Source: Eleginops maclovinus (lineage: Eukaryota > Chordata > Actinopteri > Perciformes > Eleginopidae). From it: a stretch of DNA of 64,000 bases. Below, one piece after another: positions 48,945 through 59,202 of the stretch. The translations under genes and the position numbers were made by a program. Position 1 is the stretch's first letter; the number at the start of each line of letters is the position of its first letter. The notes below the pieces were generated by a model. The model ran no database searches. It was not told where the DNA came from and saw nothing but the letters and a program-made list of their open reading frames with translations. The stretch covers positions 23,437,793-23,501,792 of the forward strand of contig NC_086357.1 in NCBI RefSeq assembly GCF_036324505.1. The letters run 5' to 3'.

Positions 48945-49025
48945 CCTCTCAGTGTCTCTTAGTGACGGTTGCAGATTAAACCATTGGCCTCTGCAGCCCG
49001 ATGGAGTGAAACACACAGAGAGACA
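48945..49025 (+). ncRNA. dio1: SECIS element in the dio1 3' UTR
   Basis: The core has GTGAC (48962-48966) on the 5' side and CGAT (48999-49002) on the 3' side, supplying the tandem G.A pairs of the SECIS quartet. Between them GGTTGCAGA (48967-48975) pairs with TCTGCAGCC (48990-48998) over nine base pairs with one G.U. The loop starts TTAAAC, with the expected run of adenines at 48978-48980. It lies about 305 bp after the stop, a normal distance. The 5' core base is G and not the usual A, an accepted variant. It recruits SBP2 and EFSec so that TGA126 is read as selenocysteine. Confidence 0.88.
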
Positions 49026-49273
49026 GTCCAGTCAGATGTTTGTGCTTGAGGTATTGCACAATGTTCGGGAGATGTTCCCATAAGTTGTATTTTTCTAAAG
49101 TTTACAAGCCCTTACAATTGAAGTCAATGAAAGCACTTGTTTTTCCACTTTTCTTACAGATCATATATTCTGTTCGTAGATTTATTTTTGTACATAACCT
49201 TTCAAAGCATTACTGCAAAGTGCTTCACAACAGTAAAATACAATAACAAAAAAGCATTATAAAAATAACAAAA

Positions 49274-49295
49274 AATAAAATACATTTGGAATAAA
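49274..49295 (+). terminator. dio1: Candidate dio1 polyadenylation signals
   Basis: Two AATAAA hexamers lie at 49274-49279 and 49290-49295, about 270 bp after the SECIS. Others occur near 49605-49616, so the exact cleavage site is open. Confidence 0.45.
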
Positions 49296-49806
49296 TGAAG
49301 TAAAAGTGCAGTCAACAAGTGTATATTGAAAAAAGAATAATGATATAATCATTATTTTCTTTTGTATGATGAATGCTCCTATGTGCTTTGACAGGAGTGT
49401 GCTTTGTATGTGACGGTTACAGTGCAAACCTCTGGTGACTGTAATCTGATGAGTGATCTCTCCAAAGTAGGCCTTCTCTGAATTATGTAGGAGCATTCTT
49501 GATTACACTTTAAACACAAAATACACATCTTGATAAACAGTCTGCATGTTGTTTTGGATCTTTTTATATTGAATACAATTTTAAATGTTTTCACTATGGC
49601 ATAATAAAAAATAAAATGTAAAGACTCATGTTGTCAGTTTATACGCAACCTATGACCTTTCGTGTCCTGCAGGTCTGATCAATTACTTGGTTTTTTTCTC
49701 AATCATGACACCTGTTTTCATATTCCTTCATCCAATGCAAGTCAACATAGCTGTATGGAAATTAGCTAGCAAAAACATTGATGTTCAAAGTTAAAGTTAA
49801 AGTTAG

Positions 49807-50060
49807 GGCGGAGGTGGCGAAGTCCATAGGGGCTTGGCCTGGGAACTGGAAGGTCACCAGTTCAAGTCCCCGAAAGACCAAGTGCCGTGGTGTCCCTGAG
49901 CAAGAACACTGGTTACCTACACTGCTCCCCGGGCGCCGTACATAATGGCAGCCCACTGCTCCTAACACTAGGATGGGTCAAATGCAGAGACCGCATTTCG
50001 TTGTCCTAGTACTTGTACTCTGTGCAATGACAATAAAGTTGAATCTTCTTCATCTTCTTC
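49807..50060 (+). mobile_element. tRNA-derived SINE with LINE-like tail
   Basis: The head has GGTGGCGAAGTCCATAGGGG (A-box region) and GTTCAAGTCC (B box). The body shares TGCTCCCCGGGCGCCGTAC and CACTAGGATGGGTCAAATGC with the SINEs at 31663 and 42721. The tail (GTGCAATGACAATAAAGTTG followed by AATCTTCTTCATCTTCTTC) equals the 3' terminus of the LINE relic at 44458-45095. It follows a short AAAGTT tandem. Confidence 0.82.
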
Positions 50061-50061
50061 A

Positions 50062-50508
50062 TAAAGGGGCCCTATTCTGCTCATTTCAGATTCATGTTTG
50101 TATGTTGTTCCTCTCCTGTGACATGTCTCCATGCTTTAATGTTCAAAAAGCTCTTTATTTATTTAATTTCACCCTCTGTCTGAAACCAGATCACAGTCTG
50201 CTCTGATTGGTTAATTTGTGATTGGTAAACAGCTTTAAGATGTATTGCCCTTTAGCCTCTCATGTACAATGTATTGGAGCGCCAGCCAATAGAATTGCTA
50301 GTGTTACATAGTGATGTCATTATGTTACAGAAGTAAACAAAGGAGTTCAATCAAGTCGTTTCAGGCAGCGAGGGGGGGGGGGGGTGTAGGAGGGAAACTC
50401 CCTCTGAAGGAAACTTTGGGATTTTTAGCCTTTGCAGACCATTTACATGCACAAAAGACTATATAACACACTACAGGAAACCCTAAAAAGGATAGGAGGT
50501 CCTTTTAA
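50062..50508 (+). mobile_element. MITE-like element with imperfect terminal inverted repeats
   Basis: The left end TAAAGGGGCCCTAT pairs imperfectly with the right end ATAGGAGGTCCTTTTA. The interior blocks are shared with 16020-16337. It contains a G12-13 run at about 50373-50385. It has no coding frame. It abuts the end of the SINE at 49807-50060, so one inserted into or beside the other. Confidence 0.7.
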
Positions 50509-53219
50509 TGCTCCTCAATGAAAAACCTCAGATCTGAGCGTAAGCCAGTGTTTGAGACACATCTGTTGTTGCATAGTTACTTCTCTGACTCACCACTTTC
50601 CCCTCGATCCATGAAAATAAGATGAGCTGCACATTTCCAGGTTTTACGGGAAGACAGGTTTCTGAGAAGAAATTGGCTGCAGGTCTGTAATGTTGACCCA
50701 CACAAAGCTGTGTGACACCACATGACACTGGCTTTTATTTGCTGTCTTGTCTGGAAGTGATAAATGGTAAACCTAATGTACCGTATGTGCAAAGTCATTT
50801 TGAGTTCAACAAATCTAATGTACACACACACACATACACATTTGAACTGAATACAGGGTTGATATGGGTTAATACCTAACTTTCTAATCTTCGCACTTCG
50901 AGGATCTTGGCAACCAGTGTGTGTGCAATTATCTAAAACGCCACTACAACATTAACCTAACAATCAAATGTGAGTTTAATTCAAGGTACAAGTATTATTG
51001 ACCTCTATGTTAATGGTGAAAAAGCTACGGGTATGATTATGGACAATTCTGAAGATGCAACTTTCAAATATTTTCATAAGACGAATCAAACTCATTTCAC
51101 GGTACTTTTATACCTTGTTTATATTGGCTTTCCTGTTGTCTTTGCTGTTGCTTTTGCCTCCACTTCTCTTCACCAACACGAATAACCTGCATACATTTGG
51201 GTGCAGTTTACAATGTTTTCCTGTTTTGTTATTCACAATGCATGCAATAAAACAGCAGCGTCATTGGTAATGTTTGCCTTGACTTATCTGATTAGTGGGA
51301 CGGAAAAAAGCTCAGTTGAAAACAGTAATATCTTAAAATAAAAAGCACAAAAAGGATCATGTGACACAAACGAAATGTTCATAGCTCATGGTTACACATT
51401 ACTATGGTTGTTATTATGGGTATTAATAAACAACACAGTATTTGTGTCACCACAGCTTTTATAACCTCTGTTGCTCTGAAGATAAAACGTTTTGGCTCCT
51501 GGCCCAGCCCAGCCACATCCTGTGAGAGCACTTTAGCCTCACTTCCTGTTGTTGGACAGAACACTGTCAGATCCTCCCAAACATGGACCTTTTGTCAGGA
51601 TCCACCTCTAAATCTTTAGGTTAATCAAAAGCCAGCAGTGTGTTTAGTTGCTTTGAGGGAGTGGACACATTTATTGTCTCTAGGCCAGAGGTCTCTGCAA
51701 AGTAGGAGGGTCCTCTGCCGCCCAACAGAGGGCAGTGTGAAGCCATTTTACTCCAAGAGGAGAGCAACAGACATGAGGCTGTTTTTCCTTTTGGCTCAGA
51801 TATTGGAGAGACCCATCTGGCGGAAATTGTATCATCTTCAAAAATCAGTCAGCCAACAAAAAACATATTCACTTTTTTTTTTAAACTATCTTTGCTGATT
51901 GGCCAAACTATGAATAGTCCAAATGTTATTATTTCTCTGACTAACTTTTATTAAAAGCAACAGATCATCTAAGAAAGTACTGTTCATAGTACAATGGAGC
52001 GTGTTAAAGGCTTTTCAGATGCCTTATGCTGAATGAAGGGCTTATTTTTACCTATTACATTGGTTTCCCTGATAATATTGAAAATCAAAAACGGCAAAAT
52101 GGGCTAAAAGATAATAAGTTCCAAAAAGCACACGTGATCTCAAAAATAGAACCTCGAGCGCGGACTGTAAGCTCAAGGCCTATCTATCAAGTGCCCAACC
52201 TATGAGCTGTACCACACAGACCTCTCCAGCAGGTGGAGATGAAAAGATCATCATAAACAATAACTTAAACAGCTCCTAAAGATCCTCTTCTCCATTCACC
52301 ATGGGATTTATCTTTGTTGTACTGGGTAGTTATAACCAACCTGGCCACCCAATTGACAATGGCTCAAAGGTAGTGGGTTGTTGGGCTGCTCACCACTCAA
52401 GTGCCCTATAATACCGAGCAGGTGAACAGTTTTTTTTAATAAGCACAGGATGTTCTGTCCTTTTAGGTTGTTTAAAACATCTCTTTATAACATAAATATA
52501 AAAGGGTTATTTGAGCAATTTGTATGTCTCGATTTATATCTTTACGACACTTACTCCATCTAACTTAACCAGGATAAAATCCAGAGAGTAAACCCTTTTT
52601 AATCAGACAAACTGGGAAAAGCCAAGCACAAATCTTGGTTGCATAAAGCATGTATGTTAGATTTCGAACATTTTAAGTCTGGCTTTGATTCAGAAAATGG
52701 ATGACAAGAAGTTAGAAGACCACCTAGTCCCGGAAAATCTTGATGGCTCTGTCCTGCCCCTGTATTTACGGGGGAAACAGCTCTTTGGATAAAATTCTTC
52801 ATCTATAAAAAGGCCCGAATGTAGGATCAATAAATGAGCTGATCAGTGGTCTGGTGAAATAATGATGTGTGTATTTGCTGCTGAAGAATTAAACTTTAGC
52901 ACCTGTAACTTCCCAAACAAAACAGCAATGAGCTATTCTGTTCTGGCTGAAGAAGCACCCCTTTTCACCTCTATGTGCACCAGCTGAATACTTTGTAGAC
53001 CTAAATTACTTGTCATGTCCACAGCTTCAGCAGACTATTATAGTTACTCTTAAACGTAATGAGAAATGGATTTACATTCAAGCAACAATCAAACAACCGA
53101 CACAGGTAGTTAAGTTATTGTAAAATTATATTAACAAGCAATCTTTCCTCAATTTGAAATAAAAAAATATCAGCAAATAAAGGCAACATAGGACAGATGT
53201 ATATAATGCGTAATGTTCA
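50509..53219. other. Intergenic stretch between dio1 and ssbp3
   Basis: I found no supported gene, RNA or recognisable mobile element. Open frames here are short and unrelated to known families. Confidence 0.5.
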
Positions 53220-54476
53220 CAGAAAAAAAAAAGAGGAAATAAAAATTCTCATCACATTTACAAGACTGCTGCTAAAGTTTATAATGATGCCTACTAGGAT
53301 GGGTTTTAGAGCGCTTTGACTAACTGAATAACTGGGGGCAATATATGTAGTCAAAGATTGTATCAAAATATTTAAAAAAAACCTGTGGGCGGGCAAGAAG
53401 GAGGAGGGAGGGAGGGAGGGACCACCCAACGATACAGGAGGAACAACCAATGTGTATGAGATTAAAATGGGGCCGCTCGTTCATAGCATCATAATGAAAC
53501 AAAAGTGGAGAAAACACAGAAGGCTACGACGATGAGGAGCACAGAGTGTTAAGCACAGACGGGGAAAGAGATACACGCCACATCTTGAAGCAGGTGTCCA
53601 CAGAGAGAAGAGCAGCACTAGGTAGTATGTTGTACACAGATCCTCAGCATTCATGCACTCACTTCTTATGCCGAAGTCTGCTTCCCCTTGCACAGCGATC
53701 GAGGCGTTTAAATTAAATGAGCCAGGATCGCATCGCTGTCAGCAATAAGAGAGTGGAATTGATCAAACGGGATCAATTTGACATATAGTAAGAACCATCT
53801 GAGCACTTACACACCGTGAAAGGTCGTCACAATAAAAGCCATAATCTTTCAAGTCTTCCCCCCCCCCCTTTTTTTTACAAACCTCTTTAAATAGAAGGGG
53901 GTGGGCATCGGGGAAGGATCGTACATTATTTATAAAGGTGGCCACAAGAGTAAAAGGCAAGAGTCCTATGTCAGCTGACTTTCGTGACACAGTTGGCATG
54001 GCGATAAGTAAAGACAGACAAAGACTTTCCAAGCTCACAATGCATATGCACACTCTCCAGTGTTTTAAGGGACAAAAAGCGGAGACATTTTCCTGCACAT
54101 CTTGCACCACAAAGCAATAATTAAAAAGAACAAGAGGTAAAAACTCCAATCATATTTTTCTCTTTGCTCTAGAGCTGAAGGAGTGGGAGTGGGGGTGGGG
54201 GCTCTGCACAGAACGTAAAACGTGTCATGTATGCATTTCAGTAGCTGGTTTTGTCACACTCGGGATAGTGATAAATGGAGATATTGTCCTTTCGTTTTTT
54301 GAGCAAGGAGCTGCAGCCGTTTAGATTTTTTCTCCCCAATCAGCGCTTCTGGCGTTAGTGTGGAACCAAAATGGCGCCTGTCCCTGATTCGGTGCTGATG
54401 TGTTTGGCCGTGTCCTATCGTGAGTTCAGATCCTCGGAATGATGGCAAATAATGTCGGGCGGGGGCGGAGGGGAGG
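53220..54476 (-). other. ssbp3: Probable ssbp3 3' UTR
   Basis: This is the sequence immediately after the ssbp3 stop on the minus strand. No intron boundary or other gene is evident before the AT-rich intergenic DNA to the left. No AATAAA on the minus strand is close enough to fix the end; the clearest lies near 51947. A 128-codon open frame at 53763-54149 has no recognisable domain and is taken as UTR. Confidence 0.4.
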
Positions 54477-54506
54477 TCACACACTCATCGTCATGGTTGG
54501 GGAGTA
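54477..54506 (-). CDS. ssbp3: ssbp3 last coding micro-exon YSPTMTMSV and stop
   Basis: 30 nt: TAC TCC CCA ACC ATG ACG ATG then AGT GTG TGA. The acceptor is GTGCCTCCTCAG|TA. The terminal TMTMSV is conserved in SSBP2, 3 and 4. Confidence 0.92.
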   Translation of the reverse strand, partial: YSPTMTMSV

Positions 54507-54537
54507 CTGAGGAGGCACAGAAAAGAGCATTAACACA

Positions 54538-54572
<35 letters not shown>

Positions 54573-57500
54573 TTCCCCGACTGTAGTCAGGGATGTTGAC
54601 ATGCTGTGACGGAGGCTTTCTGTGTGCTCTACCTCTGCGTCCATCAAAGTACAGTCACCCACCGTCCTGTGATGTTAGCTGAGGAAACTTACGTTCTCGC
54701 TCTGAAAGGAGTGGAGGAAGTTTCCACTCAGCTCCCCGTCATCCCTCGGGGTCCCAGGAGGATTGCTAATGCCACTTAAATTGTTTGGAGAATTCTGGAA
54801 ACAACAATTCACAACAATGTAAGTATATAACATTTCATTTGATTCATGATTAAGCTTGACATGTGAGAGCTCTCCGCATCGTTTCAATATTCACCTTGTT
54901 CATTCCATCCAGGTCACCAGAGCCTGAGAAATAAAACAATATAAAAAAGAACATCTCAAATCTGTTTTATTTACTAGGTTACTTCTTAAAATACCCTCTA
55001 CTGAACCTCCACATGGCACAGTGGATAGTGTTCTCTGAAATCATGTAATGCAACCCGAGCGTGTCTGTGTTGTTGGCGAGTGTGTTTTTGTGGCGAGCGG
55101 TGTTACCTAGTGACCCATTCATGTGGTGTGGCTCCATCCCAGCCATGGCTCCCAGGGGTCCGTCAGAGCCGGGGCCCATGGGGAACTGGAGGGGGAAACA
55201 AGACAGAAAGGACTCACTCAACACATCTCCAGAACACAGTAAATATACAACCAGGTTCAAAATAAAATAACTAGGAGCTCAGTTAAAGTGTATTTACCTT
55301 TTGCTGCTACTTTAAATTCAGTCTAAGTAGCCTACAGCTTAAATGACAGAAACAATATAAAGAGTGCAGTTTTGTTTCTATTAAATGAACTAATTGTAAA
55401 GAGGAAAACCATTTTCAACTCTAACATAGGTAACATTCATTTCCCCGCAACATGGATGTATAGAACAGATGTTCACTGTCCCCTCCAGCTGCGAGCAGTC
55501 GTTACACAAAAGCGTGTGTTGAGATGGTGGAGCGGTTCAGTGTTTAGTTAATGGTACGAGCCTTTCTTAACGACCAGCAACACACAAACACGTCACACAC
55601 TTCATTGTTTTTTCTCCTTTAAGCACTGTTTCACTAAGTGGCCTCTCTTACATTCACAGGCCGGACCCCTGTGTCGTTAAAACAGACAGGAAATAAACAA
55701 GAGTGCCTTACTGTCTTTGAATTAAATGAGTAAGAGCACATGTTTGACTCATTTATTATTCAAGGTAATTCAGACAAGAATGATGTCCATTCAAAATGAC
55801 TATTTCATTGAAAATATGTTATAAGTTCTATAAGAATTTTGGATTTGGCTTCATTTTGTTTTGAAAAGGAAGAAAATGTTTTTACAATTTCATTCTAACA
55901 TTACATTTAGTTTGAAGTTTTTATTTCACTACAGTGCGTGTTGAATGGCAAGAAATAAGGAAAGAAAGGAATGAACGAATGAAGGAAGGAAGGAAGGAAG
56001 GAAGGAAGGAAGGAAGGAAGGAAGGAAGGAAGGAAGGAAGGAAGGAAGGAAGGAAGGAAGGAAGGAAGGAAGGAAGGAAGGAAAAAAGAAGACAGGAAAG
56101 TAGATAAGATCAAAGAAAAGTAAGAAGTAAAGAAATGAAGAGCACTCAATGTGAAAATGCTTCAAATATATCCGCACCAACTGGACTGCCATTGCACTTT
56201 ACTCAGTGGTCACAGTGTCCACACTTAATGCAGAATGAAAGTAAACGATGAAACAGAACTCACGTTATTTCGGTTGCCGGGTCCAGTGTTGATCATGGTG
56301 TACAAATTGTCGCCAGAGTTGTTTGAGTCTAAAAAACAAAAGTAACCGCACATATATTTAGTACTGGATGGTTCAGGAAACGGATAACAAATAAAAGCCT
56401 AGATGAGGGAAGCACTCACCTGCAGGGCTGGGCATGATGGGAGTTCCTGGCGGCCCCCCACCTCCGGAAGCCCCCTATGGAGAATAAACAACATGTAAAA
56501 ACTGTCTTTAAAAGTGTATTTTCTGATATTATCCTTTTAATATGTGTAATTTAAGATGCCAGGATGTATTCTCACCCCATATGCTCCAGGAGAGGGTGAT
56601 GAGTAAGGCATCTGAAACCAAAAACACAAACATTAGATCAGAAATGGGAGTGCAAACCCTTTCTATACCTCAAAATGTCATCATTCGATCATCCTAATAC
56701 CATTAGGGCAGTCTGTCCAACTGTCTGTGGAAACCGTGACACATAATACTACAATTACATCCCAGTCTCGAACTTCGGAGCACATTAGACCTCTGAGAGG
56801 AAATCTGACTGCAATCTGAACTAGCATTTTTCAGGATGTATGCGGGTGTTTGTGCATTAGTACTCACAGAGTTGGAGTTGTTGGGATTGGGCCATGGCCG
56901 ACCAGTCCCTGGGCCCCTAGGTGTTGAGAACAGGTTTAGTTAGATAATGCATTAAGGATGAAAGACAAGATAAATACTATTAGCACATTTATAAAAGAAA
57001 AAGGCTCACATGTTCACTCCTGGCATACCGGGGCCCATGCTGTTGTGTGGAGGCCTCATTCCACCACCGAAATTCTGAGAAAACACACAAAATGTATAAC
57101 TTATAAAAAAACAAATGCCATAACTGGTTTGGATTTGGCCTAAACTACAGTGTTCATACAGTTTGGGTAATATTCAAGCACACAAAGAAAGGTTAATAAG
57201 TGATTATTTCAATTCTGATACCAGATTTTGTTTGAAATGAAGCATTTTTTTCAAACATCGTCTTTACTTTTAAAATTAACCGATCAAATGTATAATTTTG
57301 CCATACTTTATACAAACTCTGAACTAGTCCATAAATACCCATGACTCAAGGCAGTTGCAATATTATTCTATTGAAGCACAATAGCCTACCTGTGGGCCGG
57401 GCCCCATAGGTCCCATGCCTCGAGGGCCGCTCATTCTCTGCATTGGCCCCAGGTTGGGATGGCCTGGAAGGAAAAAGGACATTAATATTAAGCAATACGC

Positions 57501-59202
57501 CATGATCGGATCCTTCTCTGCTGCAGGTATGTAGTTTAGATGTACCGCACCTTGTGGCCGTGTTGGGTCCATGCTGGGCAGCATGGGATGAGGACCTGGA
57601 CCTCCGCCTGGGGGCTACGTGAAATAAAACAAGACATCAGTAAAACAGTTTTTTCTTTTAATATGTGCTATTTATTCTGCTTTTAAAGTGAGTATTTGTG
57701 TGTGAGAGCTCTACCTGGTTCCCCATTCTGATGGGGGGTCCTCTTGGGCCTCCAGCAAAGCGAGGCGACATGAAGGACTACAACAGAAATGACATTGCTC
57801 TATGAGATTCAAATCAATAAATGACATTAATCTGTTAAAATGTAGAATCTCACTATAGCTCGACTGTGGGAAAACTGAAGCAGCACAAAGCATAAAGCTG
57901 AGACGGAGGCCAAAGCATGAAGCGCTGAGAACCAGCCGGTCCCACATGGCCGCGGACAGCAAAACAGAAAAAAAGAGAGAAAGAGGGAGAGGGCGAGTTA
58001 CCTGACTGTGAGGTCCCATCATACTGTTAGAGGGAGGAGGCTGAGGGTGAGGAGAGCCCTGGGGACCAGGAGGACCCTGTGGCATCGCACAAAATGAAGA
58101 GGCAAGGAGGAAGACAGAGGAGGGGGGAGGGGAGTATGAGATGAAGAGGGAAACAAAAGCGACACAAGCCGGGTTACTGCAGGGCAGAGGAGAGTCAGAG
58201 CGCGAGAACCAAAGTGTGGCGCAAAAAGGATGTACAAAAATAAGATGCTCACTTCCATGTCCCAAACACAGTAAGAGAGAGAGAGAGAGAGACTGAGCAG
58301 AGGAGAGCGAGCGAATGGCTTAGCTTGAATGAGAGGAAAGAGATGAAGAGGATGTGTGCTCTTCTGCCTGTCAGTCAAGCCATCAAGAAGCCTGCTGCGT
58401 GCAGCATGTTATCAGCGCTAATTCCCCTGAATAAACAGTGTCAATTAAGCTGTATGCAATTAGCTCGACAACAACACTAAACATCGGCAGTGTGTCGCTA
58501 ATGCTGCTGATCTGACAGAGAGTGAGGGGTCTAATTGAACCTCCTCCAGTGGATCCTGAAATGGAAAGTATGTCAAAATGTCTTTCCTGATATTCACGTT
58601 ACGCTTTTGTGGATTCTAGTTCATAATAAGCAGCTGGATTTTGGACTGCAAGCAGAGTAACAATGCATTTCTATGTCCCCTCTTGAAGCCGGTTCCCCTC
58701 AGTTGCCTGCCAGGAGTTTATCCTCATGAGATATTGATTTACAGGAGGTGCTGCACCTTTCGATTTCTCCATTAGGGAAAATGGCCGGGCCACGCCTGCC
58801 TGTTTACAGCACTGGAGAGGCCCGACCAGACAGGACGTCTACAAGTTCACTGAGCAGAGCAAAACAACAGACAACACAGCCGTACAGACACCGACACAGA
58901 GACCTATGGATACAAAAACCCTCACGACATTTGACAAAGCGGGAGCCAGCTAAGAAAATTATCAGTCCATTAAATAATATGCCCACCCACATGATACCAA
59001 TTAATGGTAATTCTGACAAATGATTGTGAAGTGATGTGTCAAGCAGGTAAACTGGGGTGGAGCTGATTATTCCTAAACTTTAAAAACAGAGAGTAGGAGT
59101 TGATTGGCTGACCTGGAAAAACCCGGGCGGCATGGGTCCTCCTGGCATGCCGTCACCAGGGGGCATCCCTCCCATCACAGGACTGGGGGCTGCTGCTGCA
59201 CT
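54477..59202 (-). CDS. ssbp3: Single-stranded DNA-binding protein 3 (SSBP3), 3' half, 14 coding exons
   Basis: SSBP proteins bind LDB1 through an N-terminal LUFS domain and stabilise LIM-homeodomain complexes in the nucleus. The exons here join in phase to 876 nt, 291 residues plus stop. They begin [20 protein letters not shown] and end YSPTMTMSV, covering the Pro/Gly/Met-rich region and the conserved C-terminus. [20 protein letters not shown] and [15 protein letters not shown] identify SSBP3 rather than SSBP2 or SSBP4, from my memory of the family. About 93 N-terminal residues, including the LUFS domain, are missing; their exons lie right of 64000. Alternating intron phases are conserved in the usual manner of this family. 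There is no sign of disruption. Confidence 0.92.
54534..54570. repeat. (CA)n microsatellite in the last ssbp3 intron
   Basis: About 18 CA units only 28 bp upstream of the last coding exon on the minus strand. There it reads as a (TG)n tract close to the acceptor. Confidence 0.93.
54693..54794 (-). CDS. ssbp3: ssbp3 exon [20 protein letters not shown]
   Basis: 34 codons ending [14 protein letters not shown], with the acceptor TTGTTTCCAG|AA and the donor [23 protein letters not shown] is invariant in the family. Confidence 0.93.
54895..54923 (-). CDS. ssbp3: ssbp3 micro-exon [10 protein letters not shown]
   Basis: 29 nt completing Gly and encoding SGDLDGMNK. It is too short for frame-based detection but is fixed by exact phase and the family sequence SGDxxxxxK. 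The acceptor is TTTATTTCTCAG|GC and the donor AACAAG|GTGAAT. Confidence 0.88.
55107..55185 (-). CDS. ssbp3: ssbp3 exon [20 protein letters not shown]
   Basis: 79 nt, running to HHMNGSL plus the first base of a Gly codon. The acceptor is CCCCCTCCAG|TT and the donor TCACTAG|GTAACA. It is the best SSBP3-specific exon. Confidence 0.93.
55186..56263 (-). other. ssbp3: ssbp3 intron with (GGAA)n tract
   Basis: A 1.08-kb intron, much longer than most of its neighbours, containing the tetranucleotide repeat listed separately and otherwise unremarkable sequence. Confidence 0.75.
55981..56083. repeat. (GGAA)n microsatellite, about 100 bp
   Basis: About 25 GGAA units, bordered by degenerate GAAAGAAA/AAGAAG purine-rich sequence. 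GGAA is the ETS-factor core, but no function can be inferred from the repeat alone. Ser-Phe-Leu-Pro frames on the minus strand are artefacts. Confidence 0.96.
56264..56328 (-). CDS. ssbp3: ssbp3 exon [19 protein letters not shown]
   Basis: 65 nt, [20 protein letters not shown] and two Asn residues. The human counterpart has a slightly longer Pro/Gly insert after YTMIN, so this exon is a few residues shorter. The donor is AATAAC|GTGAGT. Confidence 0.88.
56420..56474 (-). CDS. ssbp3: ssbp3 exon [18 protein letters not shown]
   Basis: 55 nt, ending in phase 1. [14 protein letters not shown] is invariant in the family. Confidence 0.92.
56576..56611 (-). CDS. ssbp3: ssbp3 micro-exon [12 protein letters not shown]
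   Basis: Twelve codons in a 36-nt exon, phase 0/0, matching human IPYSSSSPGTYV. The acceptor is GGTTTCAG|AT and the donor ATATGGG|GTGAGA. Confidence 0.85.
56868..56916 (-). CDS. ssbp3: ssbp3 exon [16 protein letters not shown]
   Basis: 49 nt. It completes the split Met and encodes [16 protein letters not shown], close to the human [16 protein letters not shown]. The acceptor is CAACACCTAG|GG and the donor AACTCT|GTGAGT. Confidence 0.88.
57010..57074 (-). CDS. ssbp3: ssbp3 exon [19 protein letters not shown]
   Basis: 65 nt, phase 0 to phase 2, ending GTGAACAT|GTGAGC, so the Met codon is split with the next exon. Confidence 0.88.
57390..57463 (-). CDS. ssbp3: ssbp3 exon [18 protein letters not shown]
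   Basis: 74 nt. It completes the Gly codon and runs to PMGPGPQ, with the acceptor TTTTTCCTTCCAG|GC and the donor CCACAG|GTAGGC. Confidence 0.9.
57551..57614 (-). CDS. ssbp3: ssbp3 exon [19 protein letters not shown]
   Basis: 64 nt, ending in phase 1 (CCACAAG|GTGCGG). It matches the PPGG...LLPNSMDPTRQQG segment of the human protein. Confidence 0.88.
57715..57777 (-). CDS. ssbp3: ssbp3 exon [17 protein letters not shown]
   Basis: Twenty-one codons ending IRMGNQ. The acceptor is TGTTGTAG|TC and the donor AACCAG|GTAGAG. Confidence 0.9.
58002..58076 (-). CDS. ssbp3: ssbp3 cassette exon [12 protein letters not shown]
   Basis: Twenty-five codons, phase 0/0, [20 protein letters not shown] through GPHSQ. 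The acceptor is GATGCCACAG|GG, with a poor pyrimidine tract, and the donor is AGTCAG|GTAACT. The corresponding human exon is skipped in a shorter isoform. The symmetric phase and weak acceptor fit alternative use here. Confidence 0.85.
58077..59112 (-). other. ssbp3: ssbp3 intron flanking the cassette exon
   Basis: This 1.04-kb intron has a purine-rich stretch with a short GA repeat (about 58272-58292) and a candidate conserved block at 58380-58560. No exon is seen. Confidence 0.65.
59113..59202 (-). CDS. ssbp3: ssbp3 exon [12 protein letters not shown]
   Basis: Thirty codons, phase 0 at both ends, [20 protein letters not shown] through MPPGFFQ. The acceptor is CTTCTCAG|AG and the donor TTCCAG|GTCAGC. 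It follows the HDYSAAAA junction of the human protein, so the next upstream exon should encode the end of the LUFS region. Confidence 0.9.

Noticed and set aside
53763..54149. 128-codon open frame on the minus strand
   Set aside because: No known domain; lies in the presumed ssbp3 3' UTR.
55907..56192. Protein with repeated Ser-Phe-Leu-Pro units
   Set aside because: Translation of the (GGAA)n microsatellite.
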